From Bacteroidota bacterium (GTDB lineage Bacteria > Bacteroidota > Bacteroidia > Chitinophagales > Chitinophagaceae): a stretch of DNA of 64,000 nucleotides. Shown in pieces: positions 37,386 to 47,154 of the stretch. The notes below the pieces were generated by a model. It was not told the origin of the DNA. It did not search any database and saw only the letters and a list, made by a program, of their open reading frames with translations. How positions within the stretch are numbered: position 1 is the first letter of the stretch; each line of letters opens with the position of its first letter. The stretch covers positions 157,733 through 221,732 of the forward strand of contig JAFDXY010000015.1 of NCBI GenBank assembly GCA_018267725.1, written 5' to 3'. The position numbers were made by a program, and so were the translations under genes.

Positions 37386-37844
37386 ATGAAAAAACCTTAC
37401 ATCATTATATTATTAAGTTTTGTATTTACTACATCAGTGTTTTCGCAACAAAAAAATTCAGAAAAAGAATTGTATAAAGAAATTGTAAAAATGGATAGCA
37501 TTTTCTTTGCGGCCTATAATAATTGCGATATTGAAAAGCAAGCATCAATTTATGCAGATAGTATAGAATTTTATCACGATAAAGGAGGTTTATCAACTTC
37601 TAAAAAATATCTTTTAGAAACCACTAAAAAAAATATATGTGGCAAAGTAACACGCATATTAATTAACGGTAGCATTGAAGTATATCCTATAAATAATTTT
37701 GGTGCTGTTGAAATAGGTTTACATAAATTTCATAACAACCAAGAGCCTGAGGCAAACCAACAAAAAGAAGGAAGTAAGTTTATTATAATTTGGCATAAAA
37801 CCAATGCAGGTTGGAAGATATCGAGAGTAGTAAGTTTACATTAA
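37386..37844 (+). CDS. Secreted NTF2-like (DUF4440/SnoaL-type) protein
   Basis: 152 aa with signal peptide MKKPYIIILLSFVFTTSVFSQ. The rest has the small alpha+beta NTF2 fold pattern: MDSIFFAAYNNCDIEKQASIYADSIEFYHDKGG, GSIEVYPINNFGAVEIG, FIIIWHKTNAGWKISRVVS. No catalytic residue can be named. A terminator follows at 37868, so it closes a unit. Role unknown. Confidence 0.8.
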   Translation: MKKPYIIILLSFVFTTSVFSQQKNSEKELYKEIVKMDSIFFAAYNNCDIEKQASIYADSIEFYHDKGGLSTSKKYLLETTKKNICGKVTRILINGSIEVYPINNFGAVEIGLHKFHNNQEPEANQQKEGSKFIIIWHKTNAGWKISRVVSLH

Positions 37845-37867
37845 CCGCTTACGTTAATTCTATTTTT

Positions 37868-37902
37868 AAAGCATTCAATAAATTTATTGAGTGCTTTTTC
37901 TT
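37868..37902 (+). terminator. Rho-independent terminator after the NTF2-like gene
   Basis: A 15-bp near-perfect stem: AAAGCATTCAATAAA followed directly by TTTATTGAGTGCTTT, then TTCTTTT. The palindrome has almost no loop, so the inner pairs open. Confidence 0.75.
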
Positions 37903-37921
37903 TTAAAGAAACTGCATCGCT

Positions 37922-37929
37922 TATTTTTG
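37922..37929 (+). promoter_or_regulatory. -7 promoter element of gcvT
   Basis: TATTTTTG fits TAnnTTTG, 48 nt before the gcvT ATG and directly after a terminator. Confidence 0.45.
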
Positions 37930-37976
37930 CCAAAACAGTAATCTTCAATTATAAAAAAATTTAATAAAAAACTCAC

Positions 37977-39050
37977 ATGTTAAATACTCCGTTTACACAA
38001 AAACATATTGCATTAGGTGCTAAAATGGCTGCCTTTGCTGGTTATAATATGCCCATTAGTTATACAAGTATTAACGATGAACACAGCACAGTAAGAAACA
38101 ATGCCGGCGTGTTTGATGTAAGCCACATGGGAGAATTTATTTTGAAAGGAGAACATGCGTTAGATTTAATTCAGCGTGTTACTACTAATGATGCATCAAA
38201 ACTTACCAACGGTAAAGCACAATACAGTTGCTTGCCCAATAATAATGGCGGAATTGTAGATGATTTATTAGTGTATTGCATTGAAGAAAATAAAACTTAC
38301 ATGTTAGTAGTAAATGCAAGTAATATTGAAAAAGATTGGAATTGGATTATGCAATTCAATACCAAAAATGTTGAAATGCACAACATAAGCAATAAAACTT
38401 GTTTACTTGCCATACAAGGTCCCAATGCTACCAAACTATTGCAGCCATTAACCGAAATGGATATTATGAATTTAAAATATTACACTTTTGTAAAAGGTAA
38501 TTTTGCAGGAGTTGATAATGTTATAATTAGTGCAACAGGTTACACAGGTGCAGGCGGCGTAGAAATTTATTTTGAAGATAAAAACAATAATGCCAACAAA
38601 ATTTGGGAAACACTTGCACAACTTGGCATAAAACCAATTGGCTTAGCAGCAAGAGATACACTACGTTTAGAAATGGGTTATTGTTTATATGGAAATGATA
38701 TTGATGATACCACAAATCCGTTAGAAGCAGGCTTAGGATGGATTACAAAATTCTCAAAAGAATTTACTGCAAAAGCAATTATTGAAAAACAAAAAGCAGA
38801 AGGTATAAAAAGGAAATTAATTGGTTTTGAAATGATAGACCGTGGTATTCCACGCCACGATTATTTAATTAAAGATGCAGCAGGAAATACAATTGGCAAA
38901 GTAACCAGCGGAACACAAGCTCCATCATTAAACAAAGCAATAGGCATGGGTTATGTAACAATTGAAAATGCCGCTACCGATACAGAAATTTTTATAGATA
39001 TACGCAACACACTTGTAAAAGCAAAAGTGGCTAAAATACCTTTTGTGTAA
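37977..39050 (+). CDS. gcvT: Glycine cleavage system T protein (aminomethyltransferase)
   Basis: 357 aa, normal length. Transfers the aminomethyl group from the H protein to tetrahydrofolate. Motifs: [28 protein letters not shown] (folate site), [33 protein letters not shown], and [33 protein letters not shown], with the C-terminal barrel domain ending in GYVTIE. The gcvH and gcvP genes are not in the window. It overlaps the upstream edge of the RlpA frame only if a longer, unlikely start is used. Confidence 0.95.
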   Translation: MLNTPFTQKHIALGAKMAAFAGYNMPISYTSINDEHSTVRNNAGVFDVSHMGEFILKGEHALDLIQRVTTNDASKLTNGKAQYSCLPNNNGGIVDDLLVYCIEENKTYMLVVNASNIEKDWNWIMQFNTKNVEMHNISNKTCLLAIQGPNATKLLQPLTEMDIMNLKYYTFVKGNFAGVDNVIISATGYTGAGGVEIYFEDKNNNANKIWETLAQLGIKPIGLAARDTLRLEMGYCLYGNDIDDTTNPLEAGLGWITKFSKEFTAKAIIEKQKAEGIKRKLIGFEMIDRGIPRHDYLIKDAAGNTIGKVTSGTQAPSLNKAIGMGYVTIENAATDTEIFIDIRNTLVKAKVAKIPFV

Positions 39051-39078
39051 TTTGTTAGTAGTGTATCAGTTTAAAATT

Positions 39079-39480
39079 ATGAAAAAAATAATATTTATTT
39101 TAATAGTATGCATCGGTTTAATTCTTTCATCTTGTCATCGTAAATCTATTCCTTCAAGCTCTATTCCCGGCGAAGGAAAAATATATTCCGAAACAGGTTA
39201 TGCCTCTTTTTATGGAGATAAGTATGATGGCGGCAAAACAGCCAACGGAGAAACTTTTCATCAAAACAAATTAACTGCCGCTCACAAAAAATTACCTTTT
39301 GGTACAATGGTTAAAGTAACCAATCTTTCTAACAACAAAACAGTAATTGTAAGAGTAAATGATAGAGGTCCTTTTGTACGCACAAGAATTATAGATTTAA
39401 GTAAAGCTGCTGCACAACAATTAAATATGATAAATGCAGGCGTTGTAAAAGTTAAGATAGAATATCGCAAAAAAAATTAA
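39079..39480 (+). CDS. RlpA-like lipoprotein with double-psi beta-barrel
   Basis: 133 aa. Lipoprotein signal [19 protein letters not shown] with lipobox LSSC, which sets the start at 39079 rather than the longer frame that would overlap gcvT. The rest is the RlpA/DPBB domain: [64 protein letters not shown]. The Asp in NDRGPF corresponds to the catalytic Asp in lytic transglycosylases. No SPOR domain is present. It probably acts on naked glycan strands in the envelope. Confidence 0.9.
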   Translation: MKKIIFILIVCIGLILSSCHRKSIPSSSIPGEGKIYSETGYASFYGDKYDGGKTANGETFHQNKLTAAHKKLPFGTMVKVTNLSNNKTVIVRVNDRGPFVRTRIIDLSKAAAQQLNMINAGVVKVKIEYRKKN

Positions 39481-39498
39481 CACACTTATCTTCGCTGC

Positions 39499-40224
39499 AT
39501 GGCAGATAAACCTTTTCTCTACACTATTCTTTCTCCGCGTTTATTAGATGTTTATGATATTAGCAACAGCATTGTTGTGGTAATAGATGTGTTTAGAGCA
39601 ACTTCAACAATAGCAACAGCTTTATATAATGGTGCTAATAAAATTATTCCGGTAGATGCGGTTGATAAATGTATTACACTCGGAAAAGCAACACCCAACA
39701 GCATTACAGCCGGTGAGCGAGATGGCAAAGTAATTGAAGGTTTGCAACACGGCAACTCTCCTGCAGAATATCCGAGAAGTTTTATTGAAGGAAAAACTTT
39801 AGTACTTACAACCACCAACGGAACAAAATTATTACACATGGCTTTAAACAACGGAGCCCATACCGTTATTACCGGTTCGTTTCCTAATTTGAATGCTGTT
39901 TGTAGTTTTTTAATTCAACAAAACAAAAATGTTTTTTTAGCATGCTCTGCATGGAAAGACAGAGTAAATATTGAAGACACTTTATTTGCAGGTGCCGTTA
40001 TTAAAGAAGTAAAAAAATATTTCACCATACATTGCGATACCTCATTAATGGCAGAAGAAATATACACTGCACATGAAAATGATATGTATAATTTTATTCG
40101 TAAAACAACTCATTGGCACAGATTGGCACAATACGGTTTAGAAAAAGATTTAGAATATTGCGTAACAAAAAATGTTGCTAATGTATTACCTATTTATCAA
40201 AACAATGCTTTAATAACACATTAA
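39499..40224 (+). CDS. comB: 2-phosphosulfolactate phosphatase family protein (ComB)
   Basis: 241 aa. Motifs: VVVIDVFRATSTIATAL, GERDGKVIEGLQHGNSPAEY, TLVLTTTNGTKLL, ACSAWKDRVNIEDTLFAGAVI, which are those of the ComB family. In methanogens ComB removes phosphate from 2-phospho-3-sulfolactate in coenzyme M synthesis. In Bacteroidota the sulfonate pathway is unclear, and no comA or comC is nearby. It starts 18 nt after the RlpA-like gene, so probably shares transcription with it. Confidence 0.85.
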   Translation: MADKPFLYTILSPRLLDVYDISNSIVVVIDVFRATSTIATALYNGANKIIPVDAVDKCITLGKATPNSITAGERDGKVIEGLQHGNSPAEYPRSFIEGKTLVLTTTNGTKLLHMALNNGAHTVITGSFPNLNAVCSFLIQQNKNVFLACSAWKDRVNIEDTLFAGAVIKEVKKYFTIHCDTSLMAEEIYTAHENDMYNFIRKTTHWHRLAQYGLEKDLEYCVTKNVANVLPIYQNNALITH

Positions 40225-40289
40225 AATTTATTAACAATAATTTCAACACAAACAAATTAAAAATTTTCATACTCTCACTTTCATTCCTT

Positions 40290-40297
40290 TACTTTTG
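40290..40297 (+). promoter_or_regulatory. -7 promoter element of the SNF2 gene
   Basis: TACTTTTG fits TAnnTTTG. A start near 40304 would place the TTG codon at 40342 about 38 nt downstream. Confidence 0.45.
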
Positions 40298-40341
40298 CAA
40301 ATTGCCCTTTTCGCAATAAATAACAATAAATTTTTAATCGT

Positions 40342-43300
40342 TTGGCATTACCATATTTAATCAAATACGTTTATAATAACGGAGTTGAAGAAGTAATTAG
40401 GCGTGGCAAAAAAATTCATATAATAGGAAACGTAGAATTAATTGAACACGATATTTTAATGGGAAGTATTGTGTTTCGTGTAAAAGACGATAGCTATTCA
40501 ACCTACTATAAAGTTTACATTACCAATTTTAAAAACGATAAAGAAATTTCTCTTCGTTGTACTTGTCCATACAATCTTAGTGAAATATGCAGGCATAAAG
40601 CCGCTGCCATGTTTCAATTGCAAGAAATGTTAGATAAAAATTTATTGGGCGAAAAAGAAATGAATTATAACCAAAAACATACGGTTGTAAAAATGAAACA
40701 ACTTGAGCTAAAAATGCTGCGTTTACTTTCTTCAACCGAAGCATTTAACGAAGCAGAAGAATATTTACGCAGCAATAAAGCCAATATTATTGATGCAAAA
40801 GATGAACGTGTTTTTGCAGAAGTAGATTATAAAAATAAAATATGGAAAGTTATTATAAGTAAAAATGAAGAAAGGAATTTTGATACCAGTTGCGATGATG
40901 AATCTGAAACAGAGCATCCTTTATGTGTTCAAAAAATTATTGTTTTTTTACAACTATTAACTAACTACGGGCCAAACTATTTTGATTCAATAAGAAATTG
41001 GGATGCAGTTAAAAACAAACTATTAGCTATGTATGGTTATAGTTTGAATGATGATTTAACCAATAAGTTTGAATTTACTTATCAAGAAGGAAAACCATTT
41101 TTGCGTGTATTAGATAATTCAATAAAAAGAGTAACACCAACAACAGCTTCAACCGAGCTAAGGCAAAAACCTTTAATGGTTGAAATGCCTACTACGGTTG
41201 CAACACAGCCAACAGAAGTTTTATTTGATGAGCCAAAAAAATCTTTATTAAAATTAGGAACGGTTATACTTTTTAACAACAATCAATATCCATACATACA
41301 ATTTGAAGCAGTGCAAGGTGAGGTTGATGATGCATTTGAAAAATATATTGGTAAAGTAGAAAAATTAGATTTAAATAAATTTATAAATACAGAACCGTAT
41401 AGTGAAGATGATAAAATGTTGTTGCAACAGTTAAGAAAATTATTACCTAACGAAATAACAAAATACTTAAATCGCAACTCTCCTTTTAGTGGTTTTTGGG
41501 AAAACATAATTCAACAACATAATGAAGAATTACCTGAAGAAACAAGAAAATTAATTAACGAATATCTTCATCCTAAAATAAAAAAATTATTTACAGAGTT
41601 AAGCGAAAGTAATTTTGTATTTTGCTTACCCAATAAAAAAACTTTTACAACTACTAATTTAGGAAAAGCAGAATTTGTTACAGAGCCTGCCACACCTGAG
41701 TTTTACATTAATTATATAAATAACAAATATGAAATTGAATGTAAAGTAAAAGCATCTTTCAGCTCGCTTTCTATTGCAGATAATGAATGTGAAAGTCCGT
41801 TGTTATTTCAATACAATAATAAATTTTATACTTGGCAAAAAACAGAAGACATTTTTTTAATAGAACAATTTTTACCAACGGGGAAAAAACAAGTTGATGA
41901 AAATGAATGGCAAAATAGGTTGTACAATTTTATTCTTCCGCTTACCAAAGAATACAATGTAAATTTTGGTAATCTTAAAAAAGAAGAAGTAAAAGATGTT
42001 GTGCCTGAAATGAAAATATTATTAAAAGAAAAAGGAGATTATTTAATTTTTCAACCCATATTTAATTACAAAGGATACGATGTAAAACAGTTTGATAAAG
42101 AAAAAATTATTCTTCCGCTTGCAGATAAATTATTGGTTATTCAAAGAAATATTGATGCAGAAAAAGAGCTTGTTAAAAAAATAGAAAACCTTCATTCACA
42201 TTTTATTCGCCCGGTTGAAAGTGGCACACTTGCATTAAAAGGAGCAGATGTTTTAAAAAATAATTGGTTCTTTTTGTTTGTAGATGCAGCCAAAGAAATG
42301 AATGTAAATGTATATGGTTACGATGCACTTAAAAATTTCAGATTTAATACAGCAAAACCATCTACTAAAATATTTATAAGCAGTAATACAGATTGGTTTG
42401 ATGCAAAAATTGAAATACAATTTGGCGAACAAAAAATAACAGTTGCCGATGTTAAAAAAGCATTAGCCAACAAACAACAATTTGTGCAATTGCAAGATGG
42501 AACCTTAGGTATTTTACCCGAAGAATGGATACGCAAATATTCTTTACTATTTAAAGTTGGCGAAGGAAAAGTAAATAATATGAAGCTGAGTAAATTTCAG
42601 TTTAGTGTTATTGAAGATTTATACAACCAACGAGATGAAGAAGAATTATTTATTAAATTAGAAGAAAAATATGAACGCCTAAAAGGTTTTGATGGAATTA
42701 AAAAAATTGAACTTCCACAACATTTACAACCTATTCTTCGCCCTTATCAAGAAAGTGGTTTTCAATGGTTAAATTATTTACGCGAAGTGCAGTGGGGTGG
42801 TATTTTGGCAGATGATATGGGTTTGGGTAAAACCGTACAGGCATTGGCTTTCCTTAATCATTTAAAAGAAGAAAACAAATATTTAAAAGCATTGGTTGTT
42901 TGTCCAACAACCTTAATGTTTAACTGGCAAAATGAGGTAAAAAAATTTACACCCAAGCTAAATGTATATATACATCATGGCGGAGCAAGAGATCATGAGA
43001 ATATTGTAAAAAAAGAAAACGAAATTATTATTACAACGTATGGTACTTTACGAAGTGATATTAAAGAATTTGTTGATATTGAATTTGATTATGTAGTGTT
43101 AGATGAAAGTCAGGCAATAAAAAATCCTAACAGCAAGGTAACCAAAGCGGCTTGTGTATTAAATGCAAAAAACCGTTTGTGTTTAAGTGGTACACCTTTG
43201 CAAAACAATACGTTTGATGTGTTTGCACAAATGAATTTTTTAAATCCCGGTATGTTGGGAAGTATAGAATTTTTTAAAAATGAATTTTCTGTACCTATTG

Positions 43301-44130
43301 ATAAGTTTGGAGAAAAAGAACAAAAAGAACATTTACGCAAACTATTATTCCCCTTCATTTTAAGAAGAACAAAAGAACAAGTTGCAAAAGATTTACCCGA
43401 AAAACAAGAGATGGTTTTATTCTGCGAAATGGCAGATGAACAAAGAAAAATTTATGAAGCATATAGAAATGATTATAGAGATAAAATTATGGGTGTGGTG
43501 CAAGAACAAGGTATTCAAAAATCTCAATTAACCATTTTGCAAGGCTTAATGAAACTAAGGCAAATATGCGATAGCCCTGCAATTATGAAAGAGCAAGACG
43601 GAGAAAAATATCCCAACGTTTCTGTTAAGTTAGAAGAGTTGGGAAGAGAAATAACCGAAAACATAAGCAACCATAAAGCATTAGTGTTCTCTCAATTTTT
43701 AGGAATGTTGGCATTAATAAAAGAGAAGATGAAAGAGTTGGGTGTTGTGTATGAATATTTTGATGGAAGCAGCACTGCACAAGAAAGAGAAAAAGCTATT
43801 ACACATTTTCAGAATGATGATACTTGCAGAGTTTTTTTAATATCATTAAAAGCAGGTGGTGTGGGTTTAAACTTAACTGCGGCAGATTACGTGTATATTG
43901 TTGACCCATGGTGGAACCCCGCTGTTGAGCAACAAGCAATTGATAGAACACACCGTATTGGGCAAACTAAAAATATTTTTGCATACCGAATGATTTGTAC
44001 CGATACCGTTGAAGATAAAATTTTAAAACTACAAGAACGCAAACGTGCTTTAGCAAAAGATTTAATTACCGATGATGAAGGTTTTGTAAAATCATTAAGC
44101 AAAGAAGATGTAGAATATTTGTTTAGTTAG
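40342..44130 (+). CDS. SWIM-zinc-finger SNF2/DEAD-type ATPase
   Basis: 1262 aa, starting at TTG (ALPYLIKYVYNNG); the next ATG would remove part of the conserved N-terminus. SWIM zinc finger at about 73-85 (Cys73, Cys75, Cys83, His85). A long middle region (about 130-800) without a motif I recognise. SNF2 ATPase core at about 800-1262: GGILADDMGLGKTVQALAFL with Lys830, VVLDESQAIKN (motif II), LSGTPLQNNTFD, RRTKEQVAKDLP, LKAGGVGLNLTAADYVYIVDPWWNPAVEQQAIDRTHRIGQ as motifs V-VI. It remodels or translocates on DNA or nucleoprotein; the target is unknown. Its end overlaps the holin-family gene by 8 nt. Confidence 0.9.
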   Translation: MALPYLIKYVYNNGVEEVIRRGKKIHIIGNVELIEHDILMGSIVFRVKDDSYSTYYKVYITNFKNDKEISLRCTCPYNLSEICRHKAAAMFQLQEMLDKNLLGEKEMNYNQKHTVVKMKQLELKMLRLLSSTEAFNEAEEYLRSNKANIIDAKDERVFAEVDYKNKIWKVIISKNEERNFDTSCDDESETEHPLCVQKIIVFLQLLTNYGPNYFDSIRNWDAVKNKLLAMYGYSLNDDLTNKFEFTYQEGKPFLRVLDNSIKRVTPTTASTELRQKPLMVEMPTTVATQPTEVLFDEPKKSLLKLGTVILFNNNQYPYIQFEAVQGEVDDAFEKYIGKVEKLDLNKFINTEPYSEDDKMLLQQLRKLLPNEITKYLNRNSPFSGFWENIIQQHNEELPEETRKLINEYLHPKIKKLFTELSESNFVFCLPNKKTFTTTNLGKAEFVTEPATPEFYINYINNKYEIECKVKASFSSLSIADNECESPLLFQYNNKFYTWQKTEDIFLIEQFLPTGKKQVDENEWQNRLYNFILPLTKEYNVNFGNLKKEEVKDVVPEMKILLKEKGDYLIFQPIFNYKGYDVKQFDKEKIILPLADKLLVIQRNIDAEKELVKKIENLHSHFIRPVESGTLALKGADVLKNNWFFLFVDAAKEMNVNVYGYDALKNFRFNTAKPSTKIFISSNTDWFDAKIEIQFGEQKITVADVKKALANKQQFVQLQDGTLGILPEEWIRKYSLLFKVGEGKVNNMKLSKFQFSVIEDLYNQRDEEELFIKLEEKYERLKGFDGIKKIELPQHLQPILRPYQESGFQWLNYLREVQWGGILADDMGLGKTVQALAFLNHLKEENKYLKALVVCPTTLMFNWQNEVKKFTPKLNVYIHHGGARDHENIVKKENEIIITTYGTLRSDIKEFVDIEFDYVVLDESQAIKNPNSKVTKAACVLNAKNRLCLSGTPLQNNTFDVFAQMNFLNPGMLGSIEFFKNEFSVPIDKFGEKEQKEHLRKLLFPFILRRTKEQVAKDLPEKQEMVLFCEMADEQRKIYEAYRNDYRDKIMGVVQEQGIQKSQLTILQGLMKLRQICDSPAIMKEQDGEKYPNVSVKLEELGREITENISNHKALVFSQFLGMLALIKEKMKELGVVYEYFDGSSTAQEREKAITHFQNDDTCRVFLISLKAGGVGLNLTAADYVYIVDPWWNPAVEQQAIDRTHRIGQTKNIFAYRMICTDTVEDKILKLQERKRALAKDLITDDEGFVKSLSKEDVEYLFS

Positions 44131-44485
44131 TTGTAGAATTACTCTTAACTAAATTTTGAATAATTGAGCTTACAAAAGAAACAATAAAACTAAACAACAA
44201 TGCAGGTAACCAACCATCTACTTTAAAGCCGGGTACAATTTCAGATGCTAATTTTATTATGATAATATTTATTACTAAAAGAAATAATCCTAATGTAACT
44301 ATTGAAATAGGAATAGTTAATATAATTAAAATAGGTTTTACAAAACTGTTTAATAAACCCAACACAACTGCCACTAAAATTGCAGTTGAAGTTCCATCAA
44401 TATAAACGCCGTGATTTTTTAATAAGAAATAAGCAATTAAAACGGCTACAGATGTTATTAATGTTTTACCTAAAAAGTGTATCAT
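44123..44485 (-). CDS. Phage-holin-family (superfamily IV) membrane protein
   Basis: 120 aa, four TM helices: LITSVAVLIAYFLL, ILVAVVLGLLNSFVKPILIIL, ISIVTLGLFLLVINIIIIKLA, WLPALLFSFIVSFVSSII. The GLLN-x-FVKPIL and TLGLFLLVIN patterns define the family. Despite the name these are normal chromosomal genes in most bacteria. There are no phage genes around. It is convergent with the SNF2 gene and 51 nt after the M16 pair. Confidence 0.85.
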   Translation of the reverse strand: MIHFLGKTLITSVAVLIAYFLLKNHGVYIDGTSTAILVAVVLGLLNSFVKPILIILTIPISIVTLGLFLLVINIIIIKLASEIVPGFKVDGWLPALLFSFIVSFVSSIIQNLVKSNSTTN

Positions 44486-44536
44486 AGAAAACTATTTTAT
44501 TTTACTTTTTTGCTTGTTCAAAAAAGTGTAAATGTT

Positions 44537-45817
44537 TTACACAACAGTTAATTCATAAAAATCATCTTCATTAAAATATTTTTTTGCTAACTCTTGTAAC
44601 TCTTCTGCAGTAACGGTTTTAATAGTATTAACGCTGTTATAAAAATATGCTTCGGTTAAATTATTCAATACATAAGTTTTCCATCTTGCAATAATTTGAA
44701 AAGGGCCATCTAAGTCTCCCAACAATCCGCCAATCATATAATTTCTAACCAAATCTAATTCTTCTGCATCAATTAATTTTGTTTGCAACAATTTCATTTC
44801 TTTATACACTTCATTAATAGTTGGTTTACAAACATCTCTACCTGCTTCGGTGCTAATCATCCATGCACTTTGTTGTATATGGTTTTGCAAGTATGAGTGT
44901 ATGCCGTAAGTATAACCTTTGTCTTCTCTAATATTTGCCATTAATCTTGATCCAAAAAAACCACCGAAAATATTATTCAGCACTTGTGCTTTCATAAAGT
45001 CTTCATGATGCCTGTTAGGAAATGATCTTGCTATTCGTATAGAGCCTTGCACGCCATTTGCATCATTTATAATATTATATTTTTTTTCTATAGATGGTTG
45101 TGCGTGGTGTGTTGGTTGATTTATTTGTTTTTTATTGAAAGGAAGTTTGCCAAATACATTGTTTAATTGTTGTTGAATATTTGTTGGTAATTTTCCAGCA
45201 ACAAACAATATACAATTACCTTTTTTATAAAACTTTTCGTAGAATGTAATTAGTTCTTCTCTTTCAATTTTATCATAATCAATAGTTGATGTGTATTTAC
45301 CGTAAGGATGTTGTATTCCGTATAAATATTCATCAATTAAACGGTTGGCAATAAAATCGCATTTTTTTAAATTAACAGCTAAGCGTTGTTTTTGGTTTTG
45401 TTTGTAAATAGCCAACTCATCTTCAGGAAAAATGCTTTCCATTAATAACTCTTCCATTGTTGGCAACACATTATGTAAATGCTTGGTTAGTGTGTGTAAT
45501 GTAAGTGTTGCAGTTTCATTATAACAATTACGGTTTAGGTAAGAGCCGTATAATTCAAAATGCTCGTTAATGGCAAAAGCTGTTTTGTTTTTTGTTCCGT
45601 TTTTTAACATAAAGTTGGTGGTGGCGGCAACAATATTTTTTTCTTCGTAACTATTGCCTGCAAAAAAAACCAACTCAATCATTATAACTTCTTGTGCACC
45701 TGCATTTACGGCATAAACATCAACACCATTATCTAAAGTAAATTTTTCTGCATGTTTTAATTGCAAGTTTAAATTAACTGTATCAATTATTGGCGGAGCT
45801 TCTTTTCTGTTCAACAT
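44537..45817 (-). CDS. M16-family protein, non-catalytic partner
   Basis: 426 aa. M16 fold with a typical RxxxTYG-like C-terminal half (IREDKGYTYGIHSYLQN) but no HxxEH zinc motif at the N-terminus: where it should be, the sequence reads ATTNFMLKNGTKNKT. This fits the inactive half of a two-subunit M16 protease that shapes the substrate chamber. The catalytic half lies 16 nt upstream in the same operon. Probably cytoplasmic or periplasmic; no clear signal peptide. Confidence 0.88.
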   Translation of the reverse strand: MLNRKEAPPIIDTVNLNLQLKHAEKFTLDNGVDVYAVNAGAQEVIMIELVFFAGNSYEEKNIVAATTNFMLKNGTKNKTAFAINEHFELYGSYLNRNCYNETATLTLHTLTKHLHNVLPTMEELLMESIFPEDELAIYKQNQKQRLAVNLKKCDFIANRLIDEYLYGIQHPYGKYTSTIDYDKIEREELITFYEKFYKKGNCILFVAGKLPTNIQQQLNNVFGKLPFNKKQINQPTHHAQPSIEKKYNIINDANGVQGSIRIARSFPNRHHEDFMKAQVLNNIFGGFFGSRLMANIREDKGYTYGIHSYLQNHIQQSAWMISTEAGRDVCKPTINEVYKEMKLLQTKLIDAEELDLVRNYMIGGLLGDLDGPFQIIARWKTYVLNNLTEAYFYNSVNTIKTVTAEELQELAKKYFNEDDFYELTVV

Positions 45818-45833
45818 TGTATATTAAATTATT

Positions 45834-47072
45834 TTAATTATTGCTGTAGTAGTGAATGGTGTTACTGTTTGTTGTATTAAATATTTTTTTACTGTATTCT
45901 TTTACATCTTCTACTGTTATGCTATTGTATTTGCTTAGTTCTGTATTTATTAAATTGGCATCGCCCAATAGTTCATACAATGCTAAACTTCCGGCACGGC
46001 TCATAACACTCATATCTTCAAAAGCAATTACGCTTTCTGTTTTATTTTTTGCTTTGGTAAGTTCTGTTTCTGTAGCAGGCTCATCAATAAATTTTTGCAA
46101 TTCATTGTTTATAGCTTTTTCTGCATCTTCCATTTTAATACCTTTTACTAATTTTCCTTCAATGGTTAATAAACCTTCTTCAATAGTTCCGAAATGATAG
46201 CAATCTAAATTTGAAAATATTTTTTGTTCTTTTACTAATGATTGAAATAAACGAGATGAACCACCACCGCCTAAAATTTCGGTAATAATATCTGCCACAT
46301 AATAACCTTTTTGCAACCTTGCATCTATATGCCATGTTTTAATTATAGCATCTAAAGGCACATTGGCTTTTACTTCTAAAAATCTTGCTTCGGTTTGTTG
46401 TGGCTCTTTTGGTATATTACGATTATATTTAATGCCTGATGGAATAACACCAAACCATTTTTCTGCCAAGTTTTTTATATCTTCTGTTTTTACTTTTCCT
46501 GCAACAACCAATATTGCATTTGCTGGACAATAATGTTTTGCAAAGAATGCTTTTACTTCTTCAATAGTTGCATTTTCTATATGGCTTAATTCTTTACCAA
46601 TGGTCATCCATTTATACGGATGCACTTTATAAGCCAATGCCCGCATTTTATGCCAAACATCTCCGTAAGGTTTATTAATATAATGTTCTTTAAATTCTTC
46701 GCATACTACTTTGCGTTGCACATCTAAACTTTTTTCGCTAAAAGCAAGGCTTAACATTCTATCGCTTTCTAACCAAAAAGCGGTTTCAATATTTTCTGCC
46801 GGAAGTGTGCAGTAATAATTAGTTATATCATTAGTAGTGTAAGCATTGTTATCTCCGCCGGCACGTTGCAAAGGTTCATCATACTCAGGTATATTAATAC
46901 TTCCGCCAAACATTAAATGTTCAAACAAATGGGCAAAGCCTGTTTTATCGGGCATTTCATCTCTTGCACCTACATTATACATAATATTTACAACAGCCAT
47001 TGGTGTACTGTTATCTTCATGTACTAAAACACGTAATCCGTTTTCTAAAATAAACCGATTGTATTCAATCAT
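45834..47072 (-). CDS. M16-family zinc peptidase, catalytic subunit
   Basis: 412 aa. Inverted zinc motif HLFEH with His48, Glu51 and His52, and the third ligand probably Glu in VVCEEFKEHY. The C-terminal half has ILGGGGSSRLFQSLVKE. Start MIEYNRFILENGLRVLV fits the usual M16 beginning. It makes a heterodimer with the following gene, by analogy with mitochondrial-processing-peptidase-like and insulinase-like pairs. Substrate unknown. Confidence 0.92.
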   Translation of the reverse strand: MIEYNRFILENGLRVLVHEDNSTPMAVVNIMYNVGARDEMPDKTGFAHLFEHLMFGGSINIPEYDEPLQRAGGDNNAYTTNDITNYYCTLPAENIETAFWLESDRMLSLAFSEKSLDVQRKVVCEEFKEHYINKPYGDVWHKMRALAYKVHPYKWMTIGKELSHIENATIEEVKAFFAKHYCPANAILVVAGKVKTEDIKNLAEKWFGVIPSGIKYNRNIPKEPQQTEARFLEVKANVPLDAIIKTWHIDARLQKGYYVADIITEILGGGGSSRLFQSLVKEQKIFSNLDCYHFGTIEEGLLTIEGKLVKGIKMEDAEKAINNELQKFIDEPATETELTKAKNKTESVIAFEDMSVMSRAGSLALYELLGDANLINTELSKYNSITVEDVKEYSKKIFNTTNSNTIHYYSNN

Positions 47073-47154
47073 AATTAATAAAATAAAGGGTGCAAAATAG
47101 CAACAAAATGTTTTATGGCTTTATTGTTTTGGAAGAAGCATAAAGAAAAACAGT

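Noticed and set aside
44123..44485. Prophage, because of the holin-family gene
   Set aside because: All neighbours are chromosomal genes, and this holin-like family is a common bacterial membrane protein.
44537..45817. Loss-of-function mutation of an M16 peptidase
   Set aside because: Lack of HxxEH is normal for the non-catalytic partner in paired M16 operons, and the catalytic gene is next to it.
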